From Flavobacteriaceae bacterium PS02334 (GTDB taxonomy: Bacteria > Bacteroidota > Bacteroidia > Flavobacteriales > Flavobacteriaceae), in the NCBI GenBank assembly GCA_029959295.1, contig JASCOH010000007.1, positions 1-64,000 on the forward strand: DNA of 64,000 nt. Reading direction: 5' to 3'. The stretch's first letter is position 1. The number at the start of each line of letters is the position of its first letter. Under the pieces are notes generated by a model. It was given only the letters and a program-made list of their open reading frames with translations. It had not been told where the DNA came from and ran no database searches. Shown here in pieces: positions 1 through 7,771 of this stretch. Position numbers and translations under genes: made by a program.

Positions 1-61
1 ATCTTTTTTTATCTCCTTCCCTGCCTCCAATACCTTAAGAACTTCGCCGTTATTGCGGGTG

Positions 62-91
62 CAAAAGTAGGCAACTTTTCTTCTTGTGCAA
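62..91 (-). promoter_or_regulatory. Bacteroidota-type promoter firing leftwards out of the window
   Basis: On the minus strand a perfect -7 box TACTTTTG (62-69) lies 19 nt from a TTG -33 element (89-91). Transcription would start near position 55 and leave the window at its left end, so the gene it serves is not visible. The match to TTTG/TTG-N19-21-TAnnTTTG is seen directly; activity is inferred. Confidence 0.5.
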
Positions 92-299
92 GCTTTTTTA
101 CCGTCTTTTTTTGATGTTTTTCTCCTATTTCTTTTAACTCGCTGGTAAATAGCTTTTTGGAAGAAAAGTTTTTTTGAGGTTTCGGGGGAAACATTTAGCA
201 GGAAGGCTTTGAAGGCAAAAACCGCATGCTTTTTTTACCATATAAGATATCGAAGGGCATTTAAGTCGTGTTTGAGCTAACCGATGGCGCGCAATCTTG

Positions 300-415
300 G
301 GCCGGAAGTTTCCTGGAATGCGGGAAACTTTCTCCCCTAGCCCCGATGGCGCCGTCTGCCTGAGCTCTCCCGACACCCCTGGAAGGTGGCGGGAAGCGAG
401 CGGCGCCAGCGGGAA
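300..415 (+). ncRNA. GC-rich structured RNA element, flavo-1-like
   Basis: A GC-rich block stands out from AT-rich surroundings. It folds into a first hairpin with an 8-bp perfect stem (306-313 with 323-330) and a second multi-helix structure: CCCG 342-345 with CGGG 410-413, GGCGCCG 348-354 with CGGCGCC 401-407, and an inner hairpin TCCCG 368-372 / CGGGA 390-394 continued by CACC 374-377 / GGTG 385-388. The layout AGCCCCGAT...AGCGGGA recalls the flavo-1 type of intergenic RNA described in Flavobacteria; that link is from memory. The likely thrS promoter lies downstream at 537-567, so this would be a separate transcript rather than a thrS leader. Strand is inferred from the motif orientation. 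Confidence 0.5.
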
Positions 416-536
416 TTGCGTTTCCTGATAAGAGGCCGGCCGTTCGCTGCTGAAAAAAAAGAAATTCTTGCCTACTATATTATATGTAAAAATCTACCTA
501 TATATAAGGTATGTGAATTTATAGTATACATATATA

Positions 537-567
537 TTGTATGTGTTTTCAGAAACCTCTATATTTG
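537..567 (+). promoter_or_regulatory. thrS operon promoter
   Basis: A -33 TTG (537-539) and a perfect -7 box TATATTTG (560-567) are separated by 20 nt, the Bacteroidota housekeeping arrangement. Transcription would begin near 574, about 13 nt before the thrS start codon. Confidence 0.7.
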
Positions 568-586
568 CGCTCATAAATTTTATAAC

Positions 587-2533
587 ATGATAAAGATTAC
601 GTTACCCGATGGGTCAGTTAAAGAGTTTGCGCAAGGCGTGACTCCGATGGATGTTGCAAAAAGCATTAGTGAAGGATTGGCAAGAAATGTTATTTCTGCT
701 TCTTTTAACGGAACTACTGTGGAAACCGCGACGGAACTGACGACGGATGGGTCACTCGTTTTATATACTTGGAATGACAAGGACGGAAAGAAAGCTTTCT
801 GGCATTCGACTTCTCACGTTATGGCTCAGGCTTTGGAGGAATTGTTTCCTGGAATCAAACTAACATTAGGACCTGCGATTGATAACGGCTTTTATTACGA
901 TGTTGATTTTGGCGATCAAAAGATTACGGATGCTGATTTCAAGAAAGTGGAAGATCGTGTTCTTGAGATTTCAAGAGGAAAATATGAATTTAAGATGCGT
1001 TCGGTTTCAAAGGCGGAAGCTTTGGAAGTTTATAAGAACAACGAATATAAGACGGAATTGATTTCAAATCTGGAAGACGGAACGATTACTTTTTGTGATC
1101 ACGCTGATTTCTTTGACTTGTGCCGCGGTGGTCATATTCCGAATACTGGAATCATCAAGGCTTTTAAAATCATGAGCGTTGCTGGTGCGTATTGGAGAGG
1201 TGATGAAAAAAACAAGCAATTGACTCGTGTTTACGGAATTTCATTTCCTAAGCAAAAAGATTTGACCGATTACCTTGAATTGCTTGAAGAAGCAAAACGT
1301 CGTGATCATAGAAAACTTGGAAAAGAATTGGAATTATTTGCTTTTTCTCAAAAGGTAGGCCAAGGTTTGCCATTGTGGTTGCCAAAAGGTGCTGCTTTGA
1401 GAGATCGTTTGGAACAATTTTTGAAAAAAGCACAAAAGAAAGCGGGTTACGAGCAAGTAGTTACACCACATATCGGTCAGAAAGAACTTTATGTTACTTC
1501 TGGACATTATGAAAAATATGGAGCTGACAGCTTCCAGCCTATTCATACTCCGGCCGAAGGCGAGGAATTTTTATTGAAACCGATGAACTGTCCTCACCAC
1601 TGCGAGATTTTCAACGTGAGACCTTGGTCTTATAAAGATTTACCAAAGCGTTATGCTGAATTCGGAACGGTTTATAGATATGAGCAATCGGGTGAATTAC
1701 ACGGTCTGACTCGTGTTCGTGGGTTTACTCAAGATGATGCGCACATTTTCTGTACTCCAGAACAATTGGATGAAGAATTCAAAAAAGTAATCGACCTTGT
1801 ATTATATGTATTTGGATCTTTAGGTTTTGAAAATTTTACGGCTCAAATTTCTTTGAGAGATCAAGAAGACAGAGCAAAATATATCGGTTCTGACGAAAAC
1901 TGGGAGAAAGCAGAGAATGCGATTATCAACGCTGCGAAAGACAAAGGACTAAATACTGTTGTTGAATATGGCGAAGCGGCTTTCTATGGTCCGAAATTGG
2001 ATTTCATGGTGAAGGATGCTTTGGGAAGACAATGGCAATTAGGAACTATCCAAGTAGATTATAATTTACCAGAACGTTTTGACCTGACTTACAAGGGTTC
2101 AGACAATGAATTGCACCGTCCGGTAATGATTCACAGAGCTCCTTTTGGTTCGATGGAACGTTTTATAGCAATTTTATTAGAACATACAGCCGGAAATTTC
2201 CCAATTTGGCTGATGCCTGAACAGGCTATTATATTGTCTTTGAGCGAGAAATATGAAAATTATGCTAAAAAAGTTTTAGATTTGCTAGAAAATCACGAAA
2301 TTCGCGCCCTAATTGACAACAGAAACGAGACCATCGGCAAGAAAATTAGAGAAGCCGAAGTACAAAAGTACCCGTTCATGCTGATTGTAGGCGAGGAAGA
2401 AGAGAAAAACGGTACGATTTCAGTTCGTCGTCACGGACAGGAAGGAAAAGGAAATATTACTGTTTCTATCGATGAATTTGCTTCAATTGTCAATGAAGAA
2501 ATAAAAAAGACATTAAAAACATTTACAGTTTAA
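587..2533 (+). CDS. thrS: Threonyl-tRNA synthetase
   Basis: Charges tRNA-Thr with threonine in the cytoplasm. The 648-residue protein has the family order: an N-terminal TGS domain (starts [15 protein letters not shown]), the editing domain with the [11 protein letters not shown] motif, the class II catalytic core ([12 protein letters not shown] with zinc-ligand Cys/His, then [22 protein letters not shown]) and a C-terminal anticodon-binding domain ([10 protein letters not shown]). The frame is open upstream to 386, but the extra 67 residues do not look like the family and lie before the promoter at 537-567, so the start at 587 is preferred. First gene of a thrS-infC-rpmI-rplT cluster, a common bacterial order. 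Confidence 0.97.
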   Translation: MIKITLPDGSVKEFAQGVTPMDVAKSISEGLARNVISASFNGTTVETATELTTDGSLVLYTWNDKDGKKAFWHSTSHVMAQALEELFPGIKLTLGPAIDNGFYYDVDFGDQKITDADFKKVEDRVLEISRGKYEFKMRSVSKAEALEVYKNNEYKTELISNLEDGTITFCDHADFFDLCRGGHIPNTGIIKAFKIMSVAGAYWRGDEKNKQLTRVYGISFPKQKDLTDYLELLEEAKRRDHRKLGKELELFAFSQKVGQGLPLWLPKGAALRDRLEQFLKKAQKKAGYEQVVTPHIGQKELYVTSGHYEKYGADSFQPIHTPAEGEEFLLKPMNCPHHCEIFNVRPWSYKDLPKRYAEFGTVYRYEQSGELHGLTRVRGFTQDDAHIFCTPEQLDEEFKKVIDLVLYVFGSLGFENFTAQISLRDQEDRAKYIGSDENWEKAENAIINAAKDKGLNTVVEYGEAAFYGPKLDFMVKDALGRQWQLGTIQVDYNLPERFDLTYKGSDNELHRPVMIHRAPFGSMERFIAILLEHTAGNFPIWLMPEQAIILSLSEKYENYAKKVLDLLENHEIRALIDNRNETIGKKIREAEVQKYPFMLIVGEEEEKNGTISVRRHGQEGKGNITVSIDEFASIVNEEIKKTLKTFTV

Positions 2534-2549
2534 CTTAAATTTTAAGGCC

Positions 2550-3107
2550 ATAGCAATAAGAAACAACAGAGGTTACCAGCCTCGAGTAGAAAAAAAAGAC
2601 GCACACAGAATTAACAATTTAATTCGTGTTCCAGAAGTGCGCCTTGTTGGAGACAACGTAGAGCCAAAAGTTTATAAAACTTCAGAGGCTTTGAGAATGG
2701 CAGAAGAGCAAGAACTTGACTTGGTTGAGATCTCTCCAAATGCTGAACCTCCAGTATGTAAAATTATGGATTATAAAAAGTTCGTTTACATGCAGAAAAA
2801 GCGTGATAAAGAACTTAAAGCAAAATCTACTCAAATTACAGTAAAAGAGATTCGTTTTGGTCCGCAGACTGATGAGCACGATTATGAATTCAAAAGAAAA
2901 AATGCTGAGAAGTTCCTAAAGGAAGGTTCGAAGTTGAAAGCTTTTGTATTCTTCAAAGGTCGTTCAATCATCTATAAAGATCAAGGACAGATTCTTTTGC
3001 TTCGTTTGGCTCAAGATTTAGAAGAATACGGTAAAGTGGAAGCTTTGCCAGTTTTGGAAGGAAAGAGAATGATCATGTTCATTGCTCCGAAGAAGAAGAA
3101 ACAATAG
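2550..3107 (+). CDS. infC: Translation initiation factor IF-3, probably non-canonical start
   Basis: IF-3 binds the 30S subunit, keeps subunits apart and proofreads the start codon. The protein has the N-terminal domain ([17 protein letters not shown], then [19 protein letters not shown]), the linker rich in Lys, and the C-terminal domain ([17 protein letters not shown]). Homology clearly runs upstream of the first conventional start (GTG 2637): the frame reads [20 protein letters not shown] before it. No ATG, GTG or TTG lies in frame there. The AUA at 2550, 16 nt after the thrS stop, gives 185 residues, the normal IF-3 length. Rare start codons are known for infC in E. coli (AUU), where they serve autoregulation; AUA here is an inference. 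Confidence 0.85.
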   Translation: MAIRNNRGYQPRVEKKDAHRINNLIRVPEVRLVGDNVEPKVYKTSEALRMAEEQELDLVEISPNAEPPVCKIMDYKKFVYMQKKRDKELKAKSTQITVKEIRFGPQTDEHDYEFKRKNAEKFLKEGSKLKAFVFFKGRSIIYKDQGQILLLRLAQDLEEYGKVEALPVLEGKRMIMFIAPKKKKQ

Positions 3108-3113
3108 TTGAAG

Positions 3114-3172
3114 AGGCAAAAGGCAATAGGCAAAAGCGAAAAACTAATGGCTATTTACTTTTGGCTATTCTC
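3114..3172. repeat. Short repeat 5' of rpmI, related in inverted form to 3413-3484
   Basis: The infC-rpmI spacer contains AATAGGCAAAAG and AAACTAATGGCTA in a purine-rich tract. Inverted relatives of both words occur in the spacer on the other side of rpmI (CTTTTGCCTAT and TAAGCCATTAGTG). No reading frame is evident. Confidence 0.4.
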
Positions 3173-3215
3173 TCAAAAATAAGTAAGTAAGACAAATTAA
3201 ATACAATAGGAAAAG

Positions 3216-3413
3216 ATGCCTAAAATGAAAACCAAATCTAGCGCCAAGAAACGTTTTAAAGTTACTGGTTCTGGAAAGATTAAAAGAAAGCACGCTTTTA
3301 AAAGTCACATTTTGACTAAAAAGTCTAAAAAGCGTAAATTGGCTTTGACTCACTCTGCACTTGTTCACAAGACAGATATGAAAAGCATCAAACAACAATT
3401 AAGAATTATCTAA
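3216..3413 (+). CDS. rpmI: 50S ribosomal protein L35
   Basis: A 65-residue, very basic ribosomal protein of the large subunit. It opens with the family signature [15 protein letters not shown] and continues with [14 protein letters not shown] and the Lys-rich [11 protein letters not shown]. Length matches the family. It sits between infC and rplT as in most bacteria. The spacers on both sides (about 108 and 173 nt) are unusually long for this operon and carry a related repeat. Confidence 0.97.
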   Translation: MPKMKTKSSAKKRFKVTGSGKIKRKHAFKSHILTKKSKKRKLALTHSALVHKTDMKSIKQQLRII

Positions 3414-3484
3414 TAAGCCATTAGTGAAAAGCCAATAGCCAATAGTTCTAAACTCTTGCCTAATGACTAATTACTTTTGCCTAT
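3413..3484. repeat. Short repeat 3' of rpmI, inverted relative of 3114-3172
   Basis: Contains TAAGCCATTAGTG, a direct GCCAATAGCCAATAG duplication and TTACTTTTGCCTAT. The reverse complements of the first and last words resemble the repeat on the other side of rpmI. Confidence 0.4.
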
Positions 3485-3517
3485 AAATAATCTTTAGGTT
3501 AAAAAACAATTTCATAA

Positions 3518-3572
3518 CCTTGGAGTACGGCCATTAAGTTCCTTTGATTAAATTCAGGACGCCTGCTACAAA
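3518..3572 (+). promoter_or_regulatory. Possible structured leader of rplT
   Basis: Directly before rplT lies a comparatively GC-rich stretch with nested pairing: GTA 3525-3527 with TAC 3567-3569, GGC 3529-3531 with GCC 3561-3563, and GT(T)CCT 3538-3543 with AGGAC 3556-3560. L20 represses its own operon through mRNA mimics of its rRNA site in several phyla. Whether this is such a mimic is inference. Confidence 0.35.
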
Positions 3573-3586
3573 AACACATTAAAATT

Positions 3587-3931
3587 ATGCCAAGATCAGT
3601 AAATTCAGTTGCTAAAAGAGCAAGAAGAAAAAAGATAATGAAGCAAGCCAAAGGTTTCTTTGGTAGACGTAAAAACGTTTGGACAGTTGCTAAAAACGCG
3701 GTGGAGAAAGCCATGGTTTATGCTTACCGCGATAGAAAGCAGAACAAAAGAAATTTCCGTGCATTATGGATTCAACGTATCAACGCTGGAGCTAGATTGG
3801 AAGGAATGTCTTACTCTCAATTCATGGGGAAAGTAAAAGCTAACGGAATCGAATTGAACAGAAAAGTTCTTGCAGATTTAGCGATGAACCACCCAGAAGC
3901 TTTCAAAGCAGTACTTAATAAAGTAAAATAA
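3587..3931 (+). CDS. rplT: 50S ribosomal protein L20
   Basis: A 114-residue ribosomal protein that binds 23S rRNA early in assembly of the large subunit. Family motifs are clear: [51 protein letters not shown] and a conserved C-terminal helix region around [20 protein letters not shown]. It is the last gene of the cluster and is followed by a strong terminator. In many bacteria L20 is also the operon's autogenous repressor; the structured spacer just upstream would suit that role. Confidence 0.97.
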   Translation: MPRSVNSVAKRARRKKIMKQAKGFFGRRKNVWTVAKNAVEKAMVYAYRDRKQNKRNFRALWIQRINAGARLEGMSYSQFMGKVKANGIELNRKVLADLAMNHPEAFKAVLNKVK

Positions 3932-3970
3932 ACGTTTTATAAACTCAGTTTGTCTTACTTACTTATAGAA

Positions 3971-3998
3971 AAACCATCTCGAAAGAGGTGGTTTTTTT
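3971..3998 (+). terminator. Rho-independent terminator of the thrS-rplT cluster
   Basis: AACCATCTC (3972-3980) pairs with GAGGTGGTT (3985-3993) around a GAAA loop, followed by a run of T. One G-T wobble. Confidence 0.85.
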
Positions 3999-4060
3999 GA
4001 TTAAAACTATAATTTATTCAAATTTTATGTAGAAATTGCGAACTAAATCCATACAAAAAA

Positions 4061-5302
4061 ATGAAAGCCAAATTCTTACTACTCGCAATTCTTTTAATTA
4101 CTGTATCTTGTTCTAAAGATATTTTTACAACTAAGCCAAAGGACAGCAAGATTACCATATCTATTCCAAATAAAGTTCCATCTCTAACTTTCTTTTCTTC
4201 GGAAAAGCAAAGTTTAGAACATAAGAAGATTGAGCAAAGATTTAAAAATGCCTTTGGAGAAAATTCTGATTTTCCGATCACTGACTTAACAGGCGAAGAG
4301 ATTATAGAATTTAATAACGACAATAAATTCTACTTTCAAAACACAAAGAGTCTAGCTAACGGGATAATTTTATCTGACGGAATAAAGAAACCACTCGTTG
4401 AATATAACCCTGAAAATTATATAAAAAGCTATGAGAAATATTTCAACATAGACTTTAATGACAATGTATATTACCGTCAAGAAAGACAGAATTTGAAAAA
4501 TTCAAATCTGAATCAAGCTTCAGAAATATTAAATTCAAAATTCAACGTTACTAATGACTATGCAAAAAATCTCCTAAAATATGGAACACAAGTTCACGTT
4601 AATGACGAACGAGGGCCTGTTTGCAATGCTCGAAAGGTAACTTATCATACTTATTTAGACAGTCTTGCGACTAAAAAAATAGAAGGTTTTCAAACTACAA
4701 CCTACAGAAAAAAATCATCTCAAACAGAAAAAATAGTAAACAACAGTAAAAACTATATTTCTGAAATGGTTTTTTTTTACAATAAGTTCAATCTAATAGA
4801 CAGTATCATAACAACCACAAATTCTAAAGGGGTAATCACAAACGAAAAGAATGTTTATATTTATCAAAAAGATTGTTTTTCAATTATAAATGTAGATAAG
4901 TTTGAAAGCAGATTGTCAATGAAATATCAGCTTAATTCAAAGCAACAATGCACCAGTTTAAAAAACATGAATGAATCAGGTTTAGTTTTAAGCGAAACAT
5001 TTTATAAATATGATGGGCGTGGCAGACTTGTACAATCAATAACAGACAAGCACAAGACGATATATTTATATAAAGATCTGAGTTCAAAAACTCTTAGTAG
5101 TATAAAATTTTATGACGATGAAATTTTATTCGCAGATAATACATATTATGATAAAGATGGCTATTACTATATTCAAAGTGAACATAATGGAAAATTATCA
5201 CATCTTTCACTTATAAAAAGCAAAAATGGATGTCCAGAATTAGTTTACAACTATGATGGAAATAAAAAATTTATAAATATGTATAAGTATATATATGAAT
5301 AA
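4061..5302 (+). CDS. Lipoprotein of unknown function with a YD-repeat-like segment
   Basis: A 413-residue protein with a signal peptide ending in a lipobox (LLLAILLITVSCSKD, predicted lipidated Cys 17), so it should be an envelope lipoprotein. I recognise no family for the full length. The C-terminal half has tandem aromatic-rich stretches such as FYKYDGRGRLVQSI and IYLYKD that resemble the YD/RHS-type beta-strand repeats of Bacteroidota surface proteins. Asn and Lys content is high and GC is low, which is compatible with a recently acquired accessory gene. It ends 12 nt before the Crp/Fnr-type gene, but they need not be functionally linked. Confidence 0.7.
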   Translation: MKAKFLLLAILLITVSCSKDIFTTKPKDSKITISIPNKVPSLTFFSSEKQSLEHKKIEQRFKNAFGENSDFPITDLTGEEIIEFNNDNKFYFQNTKSLANGIILSDGIKKPLVEYNPENYIKSYEKYFNIDFNDNVYYRQERQNLKNSNLNQASEILNSKFNVTNDYAKNLLKYGTQVHVNDERGPVCNARKVTYHTYLDSLATKKIEGFQTTTYRKKSSQTEKIVNNSKNYISEMVFFYNKFNLIDSIITTTNSKGVITNEKNVYIYQKDCFSIINVDKFESRLSMKYQLNSKQQCTSLKNMNESGLVLSETFYKYDGRGRLVQSITDKHKTIYLYKDLSSKTLSSIKFYDDEILFADNTYYDKDGYYYIQSEHNGKLSHLSLIKSKNGCPELVYNYDGNKKFINMYKYIYE

Positions 5303-5314
5303 AAAAACGATCTA

Positions 5315-5884
5315 ATGAATCCGCTAATCCAACACATAGAAAAATTTCTTTCCCTGACTTCAGAAGAAGCAACAGTCACACTTTCTTATTTCCAAACGGA
5401 AAATTTCAAGAAGAAAGAAATCCTTTTAGGCGAAGGACAAATCTGCAACAAGCAATATTTTATCCTCAAAGGATGCATTCGGTTTTATATCAACAATTCA
5501 AAAGGCGTGGAACAGACGATGCAATTTGGTATTGAAAATTGGTGGATTACAGACTATTTAAGCTTTCAATACCAAACTCCGACGCGCTTCAACATCCAAG
5601 CTATTGAAAATATTGAAGTACTTTCTATTGATAGAAAATCATTCGACGAACTTTTAGAGCGAGTTCCGAAGCTTGAAAAATACTTCAGATTGGTTATCCA
5701 AAAATCATTCGGCGCTTCGCAAGTACGAATTGCTTATCTTTTTACAATGTCTGCCGAAGAGCGTTTTCATCATATGAATAACATGTTTCCTGAGTTTATT
5801 CAGCGCGTTCCACAATACATGGTGGCTTCCTATTTAGATTTTTCTCCCGAATTCATGAGCAAGATTCGCGCTGGAAAAGTGTGA
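5315..5884 (+). CDS. Crp/Fnr-family transcriptional regulator
   Basis: A 189-residue regulator with an N-terminal cyclic-nucleotide-binding fold (FKKKEILLGEGQICNKQYFILKG, FYINNSKGVEQTMQFG) and a C-terminal helix-turn-helix (VPQYMVASYLDFSPEFMSKIR). This is the short Crp/Fnr type common in Bacteroidota; it has no Cys cluster of the Fnr iron-sulfur kind and no clear cAMP-binding Arg-Ser pair, so the ligand is unknown. The AhpD-like gene follows 78 nt later on the same strand. In this phylum such regulators often sit beside the small redox or detoxification gene they control, so that protein is the likely target. Confidence 0.85.
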   Translation: MNPLIQHIEKFLSLTSEEATVTLSYFQTENFKKKEILLGEGQICNKQYFILKGCIRFYINNSKGVEQTMQFGIENWWITDYLSFQYQTPTRFNIQAIENIEVLSIDRKSFDELLERVPKLEKYFRLVIQKSFGASQVRIAYLFTMSAEERFHHMNNMFPEFIQRVPQYMVASYLDFSPEFMSKIRAGKV

Positions 5885-5962
5885 TTTCATTTCTTGAAGT
5901 ACTTCAAGTTTTTTAAAAAGCTTATGTCGCAACTTTGTAATGAACTTAAAAAACACATTACA

Positions 5963-6400
5963 ATGAGCACAAGAATAAAAATTTTCCAGACACAACCAGA
6001 AGCTTATAAAGCATTATTCGGTTTAGAAAAATACATTAATGGTACAACATTAACTCCAACACACAAAGAGTTGATTAAAATGAGGGCTTCGCAAATCAAC
6101 GGATGTGCATTTTGTATCAATATGCATACGACTGATGCCAGAAAACAAGGCGAAACCGAACAAAGAATTTATCTTTTAAATGCTTGGAGAGAAACAAAAC
6201 TTTACACAGAAGAAGAAAGAGTAATTCTTGAAATGACCGAAGAAATTACACTGATTCAAAAAAATGGCTTGTCAGACGCTACTTACGCTAAAGCAAAAGA
6301 AGTATTTGAAGACGATTATATCGGACATATAATAATGATGATCACGATTATCAACGCTTGGAACCGAATCGGAATCGCGACAGAATTAACTGTCGGCTAA
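5963..6400 (+). CDS. AhpD-like carboxymuconolactone decarboxylase family protein
   Basis: A 145-residue protein of the AhpD/CMD superfamily, all-helical and usually trimeric, whose members act in peroxide defence as disulfide reductases. The redox signature is present: KMRASQINGCAFCINMHTTD, a CxxC followed three residues later by His, with the conserved Glu of the family probably replaced earlier in the helix. The reading frame is open to 5894, but MSTRIKIFQTQPEAYKALF at 5963 matches family N-termini. A strong terminator follows directly. It is probably controlled by the Crp/Fnr-type regulator encoded upstream. The physiological substrate is not known. Confidence 0.85.
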   Translation: MSTRIKIFQTQPEAYKALFGLEKYINGTTLTPTHKELIKMRASQINGCAFCINMHTTDARKQGETEQRIYLLNAWRETKLYTEEERVILEMTEEITLIQKNGLSDATYAKAKEVFEDDYIGHIIMMITIINAWNRIGIATELTVG

Positions 6401-6405
6401 ATTGT

Positions 6406-6432
6406 AAAACCATCTTTTCAGATGGTTTTTTT
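6406..6432 (+). terminator. Rho-independent terminator after the AhpD-like gene
   Basis: AACCATCT (6408-6415) pairs perfectly with AGATGGTT (6420-6427) around a TTTC loop, followed by T residues. Confidence 0.85.
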
Positions 6433-6460
6433 ATGCAAAATAATTAAATTCAAAAATATT

Positions 6461-6492
6461 TAAAGTAATATTGCCGTTCGTCCGTCTTCCTA
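6461..6492 (+). promoter_or_regulatory. Putative ECF-sigma autoregulatory promoter
   Basis: TAAAGTAA (6461-6468), 14 nt, then CGTCTTCCTA (6483-6492). The CGTC core is the usual -10 of ECF sigma factors. Exactly the same two blocks with the same 14-nt spacing recur three times before the Hsp20 operon (from 7546, 7628 and 7710), which argues that this sigma factor reads both. Confidence 0.7.
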
Positions 6493-6519
6493 TTTATGAA
6501 TGCAGACGTAACATCAAAT

Positions 6520-7071
6520 ATGAGCGACAATTCAAAAAATACGATTTCAAATACCATTTCCAAATTCGGAAAAGGCTTGACTTCCTTCATCCGTGGAAAG
6601 GTCAGCAGTTCTGAAGATGCCGAAGATATCGCGCAGGAAGTCTGGTATCAGCTGAGTAATTTTTCGAATATTGACGACATTGAAAGTATCAGCGGTTGGC
6701 TTTACCAGGTCGCCAGAAATAAAATCACTGATTTGTATCGGAAGAAAAAGCCAGAACCGTTAGAAGATTATTCATATGAAAATGATGAAGGCGAGTTTTC
6801 TTTTAAGGAAATTTTGCTTTTGGATGATTCTGAAAATCCAGATCTGGCACTTTTTAAAGAATTATTTTGGTCAGAATTGCTAAAAGCTTTGGAAGAATTG
6901 CCCGAAAATCAGAAGCAGGTTTTTATCTTAAATGAAATTGAGGATTTTACCTTGCAGGAAATTGCCGATCAAACCAATGAAAATCTCAAGACAATCATCA
7001 GCCGAAAAGGATATGCCGTGAAGTATTTGAGAAAGAAACTGAATTATTTATATCAAGAATTAAATTATTAA
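6520..7071 (+). CDS. ECF-family RNA polymerase sigma factor
   Basis: A 183-residue group IV sigma factor. Region 2 is visible as SSSEDAEDIAQEVWYQLSNF and GWLYQVARNKITDLYRKKK, region 4 as LPENQKQVFILNEIEDFTLQEIADQTNE with its helix-turn-helix. The frame is open from ATG 6496, but the predicted promoter places transcription start at about 6494-6497, so the ATG at 6520 (MSDNSKNTIS), which also matches family N-termini, is preferred; a leaderless message from 6496 is possible. No classical zinc anti-sigma gene follows. The small membrane protein encoded 10 nt downstream is the best candidate for a membrane partner. Confidence 0.92.
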   Translation: MSDNSKNTISNTISKFGKGLTSFIRGKVSSSEDAEDIAQEVWYQLSNFSNIDDIESISGWLYQVARNKITDLYRKKKPEPLEDYSYENDEGEFSFKEILLLDDSENPDLALFKELFWSELLKALEELPENQKQVFILNEIEDFTLQEIADQTNENLKTIISRKGYAVKYLRKKLNYLYQELNY

Positions 7072-7081
7072 AACTATAAAA

Positions 7082-7417
7082 ATGGAAAGACCGATCAGAA
7101 ACAACAGAAGAAGAAAACCTTTCTTTTTATTCATAATTGCTGGAATTTTTATTCTGGGCGCTGTCATAATGCTTTTGTGGAACGCAATTCTTCCGGATGT
7201 TTTGGGAGTTGCTGCAGTAAATTATTGGCAGGCTTTAGGATTATTAGCGCTCTCAAGAATACTTTTTGGAGGTTTTAAATTCGGACCAAGAGGAAATAGA
7301 GGCAGTTTTGGCAATCCAAGATTCAAGGAAAAATTTATGAATATGTCACGAGAAGAACGAATCGACTTTCGAAATCAATGGAAAGAGCGATTTCATAGAA
7401 GAAAAGATAACTTATAA
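7082..7417 (+). CDS. Small membrane protein, possible sensor or anti-sigma partner
   Basis: A 111-residue protein with a very basic start (MERPIRNNRRRKPFF), two hydrophobic segments (about 14-35 and 43-60) and a cytoplasmic-type charged tail. Its tail (GPRGNRG, FGNPRFKEKF, NMSREERIDFRNQWKERF) resembles that of the product at 7772 (GPGRFGGPRF, NMDEEEYNAFKSNFENR), so the two are probably related. Ten nucleotides separate it from the sigma gene and a terminator follows, so the two form an operon. No known family is recognised with certainty. A role in holding or releasing the sigma factor is an inference from position. Confidence 0.75.
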   Translation: MERPIRNNRRRKPFFLFIIAGIFILGAVIMLLWNAILPDVLGVAAVNYWQALGLLALSRILFGGFKFGPRGNRGSFGNPRFKEKFMNMSREERIDFRNQWKERFHRRKDNL

Positions 7418-7424
7418 AATAACG

Positions 7425-7453
7425 AAACCATCAGTGAAAGCTGGTGGTTTTTT
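7425..7453 (+). terminator. Rho-independent terminator of the sigma operon
   Basis: AACCATCAG (7426-7434) pairs with CTGGTGGTT (7441-7449) around a 6-nt loop, followed by T residues. Confidence 0.8.
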
Positions 7454-7469
7454 GTTTTAGGAAACTTTG

Positions 7470-7540
7470 ACCGCAGATTCGCAGATTTCTAATTTCCAGT
7501 AGTAAAGAAAAAATCTGCGAATCTGCGGTATTTTTTTTTC
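7470..7540. repeat. Perfect 19-bp inverted repeat with T-run
   Basis: Arms 7470-7488 and 7511-7529 are perfect inverted copies (core CCGCAGATTCGCAGATT), with a 22-nt loop and a following run of ten T. It lies just after a normal terminator, so it is not needed to end the sigma operon. It may be a dispersed palindromic element of REP type or a second terminator insulating the next promoters. Confidence 0.75.
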
Positions 7541-7545
7541 GAAGT

Positions 7546-7577
7546 TAAAGTAAAATCAAATTACAAACGTCTTCCTA
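7546..7577 (+). promoter_or_regulatory. Putative ECF promoter, copy 1
   Basis: TAAAGTAA 7546-7553, 14-nt spacer, CGTCTTCCTA 7568-7577. Confidence 0.6.
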
Positions 7578-7627
7578 AATATAGAAGAAATGCAAATTAG
7601 AGGCTTTCAAAAAAAAGTAAAATAATT

Positions 7628-7659
7628 TAAAGTAAAATCTAAAAGCAAACGTCTTCCTA
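7628..7659 (+). promoter_or_regulatory. Putative ECF promoter, copy 2
   Basis: TAAAGTAA 7628-7635, 14-nt spacer, CGTCTTCCTA 7650-7659. Confidence 0.6.
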
Positions 7660-7709
7660 AATATAGAAGAAAATGCAAATAGAAGCTTTCAAAAAAAAGT
7701 AAAATAATT

Positions 7710-7741
7710 TAAAGTAAAATCTAAAAGCAAACGTCTTCCTA
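7710..7741 (+). promoter_or_regulatory. Putative ECF promoter, copy 3 (nearest the operon)
   Basis: TAAAGTAA 7710-7717, 14-nt spacer, CGTCTTCCTA 7732-7741. It is 30 nt from the ATG at 7772. Confidence 0.65.
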
Positions 7742-7771
7742 AATAAATAACAAATACTAAAAATAAAAAAC

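Larger units (their letters stand above)
7546..7747 (+). repeat. 82-bp tandem repeat, about 2.5 copies, each with a promoter motif
   Basis: Units begin at 7546, 7628 and 7710 (period exactly 82). Copies one and two run full length and the third is partial, diverging after about 7745. Copies two and three are nearly identical over the shared part. Each unit starts with TAAAGTAA and has CGTCTTCCTA 14 nt later, the motif also found before the ECF sigma gene. Confidence 0.9.

Noticed and set aside
134-376. Minus-strand 80-residue frame over the GC-rich RNA
   Set aside because: It covers the structured RNA helices, has no recognisable motif and its composition follows from the stems.
386-586. N-terminal extension of 67 residues on ThrRS
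   Set aside because: The family TGS domain starts at 587, and a perfect promoter at 537-567 lies inside the would-be extension.
7546-7747. CRISPR array
   Set aside because: Units are 82 bp with continuous similarity, not short repeats with unique spacers, and no cas genes are present; a tandem promoter duplication explains it.
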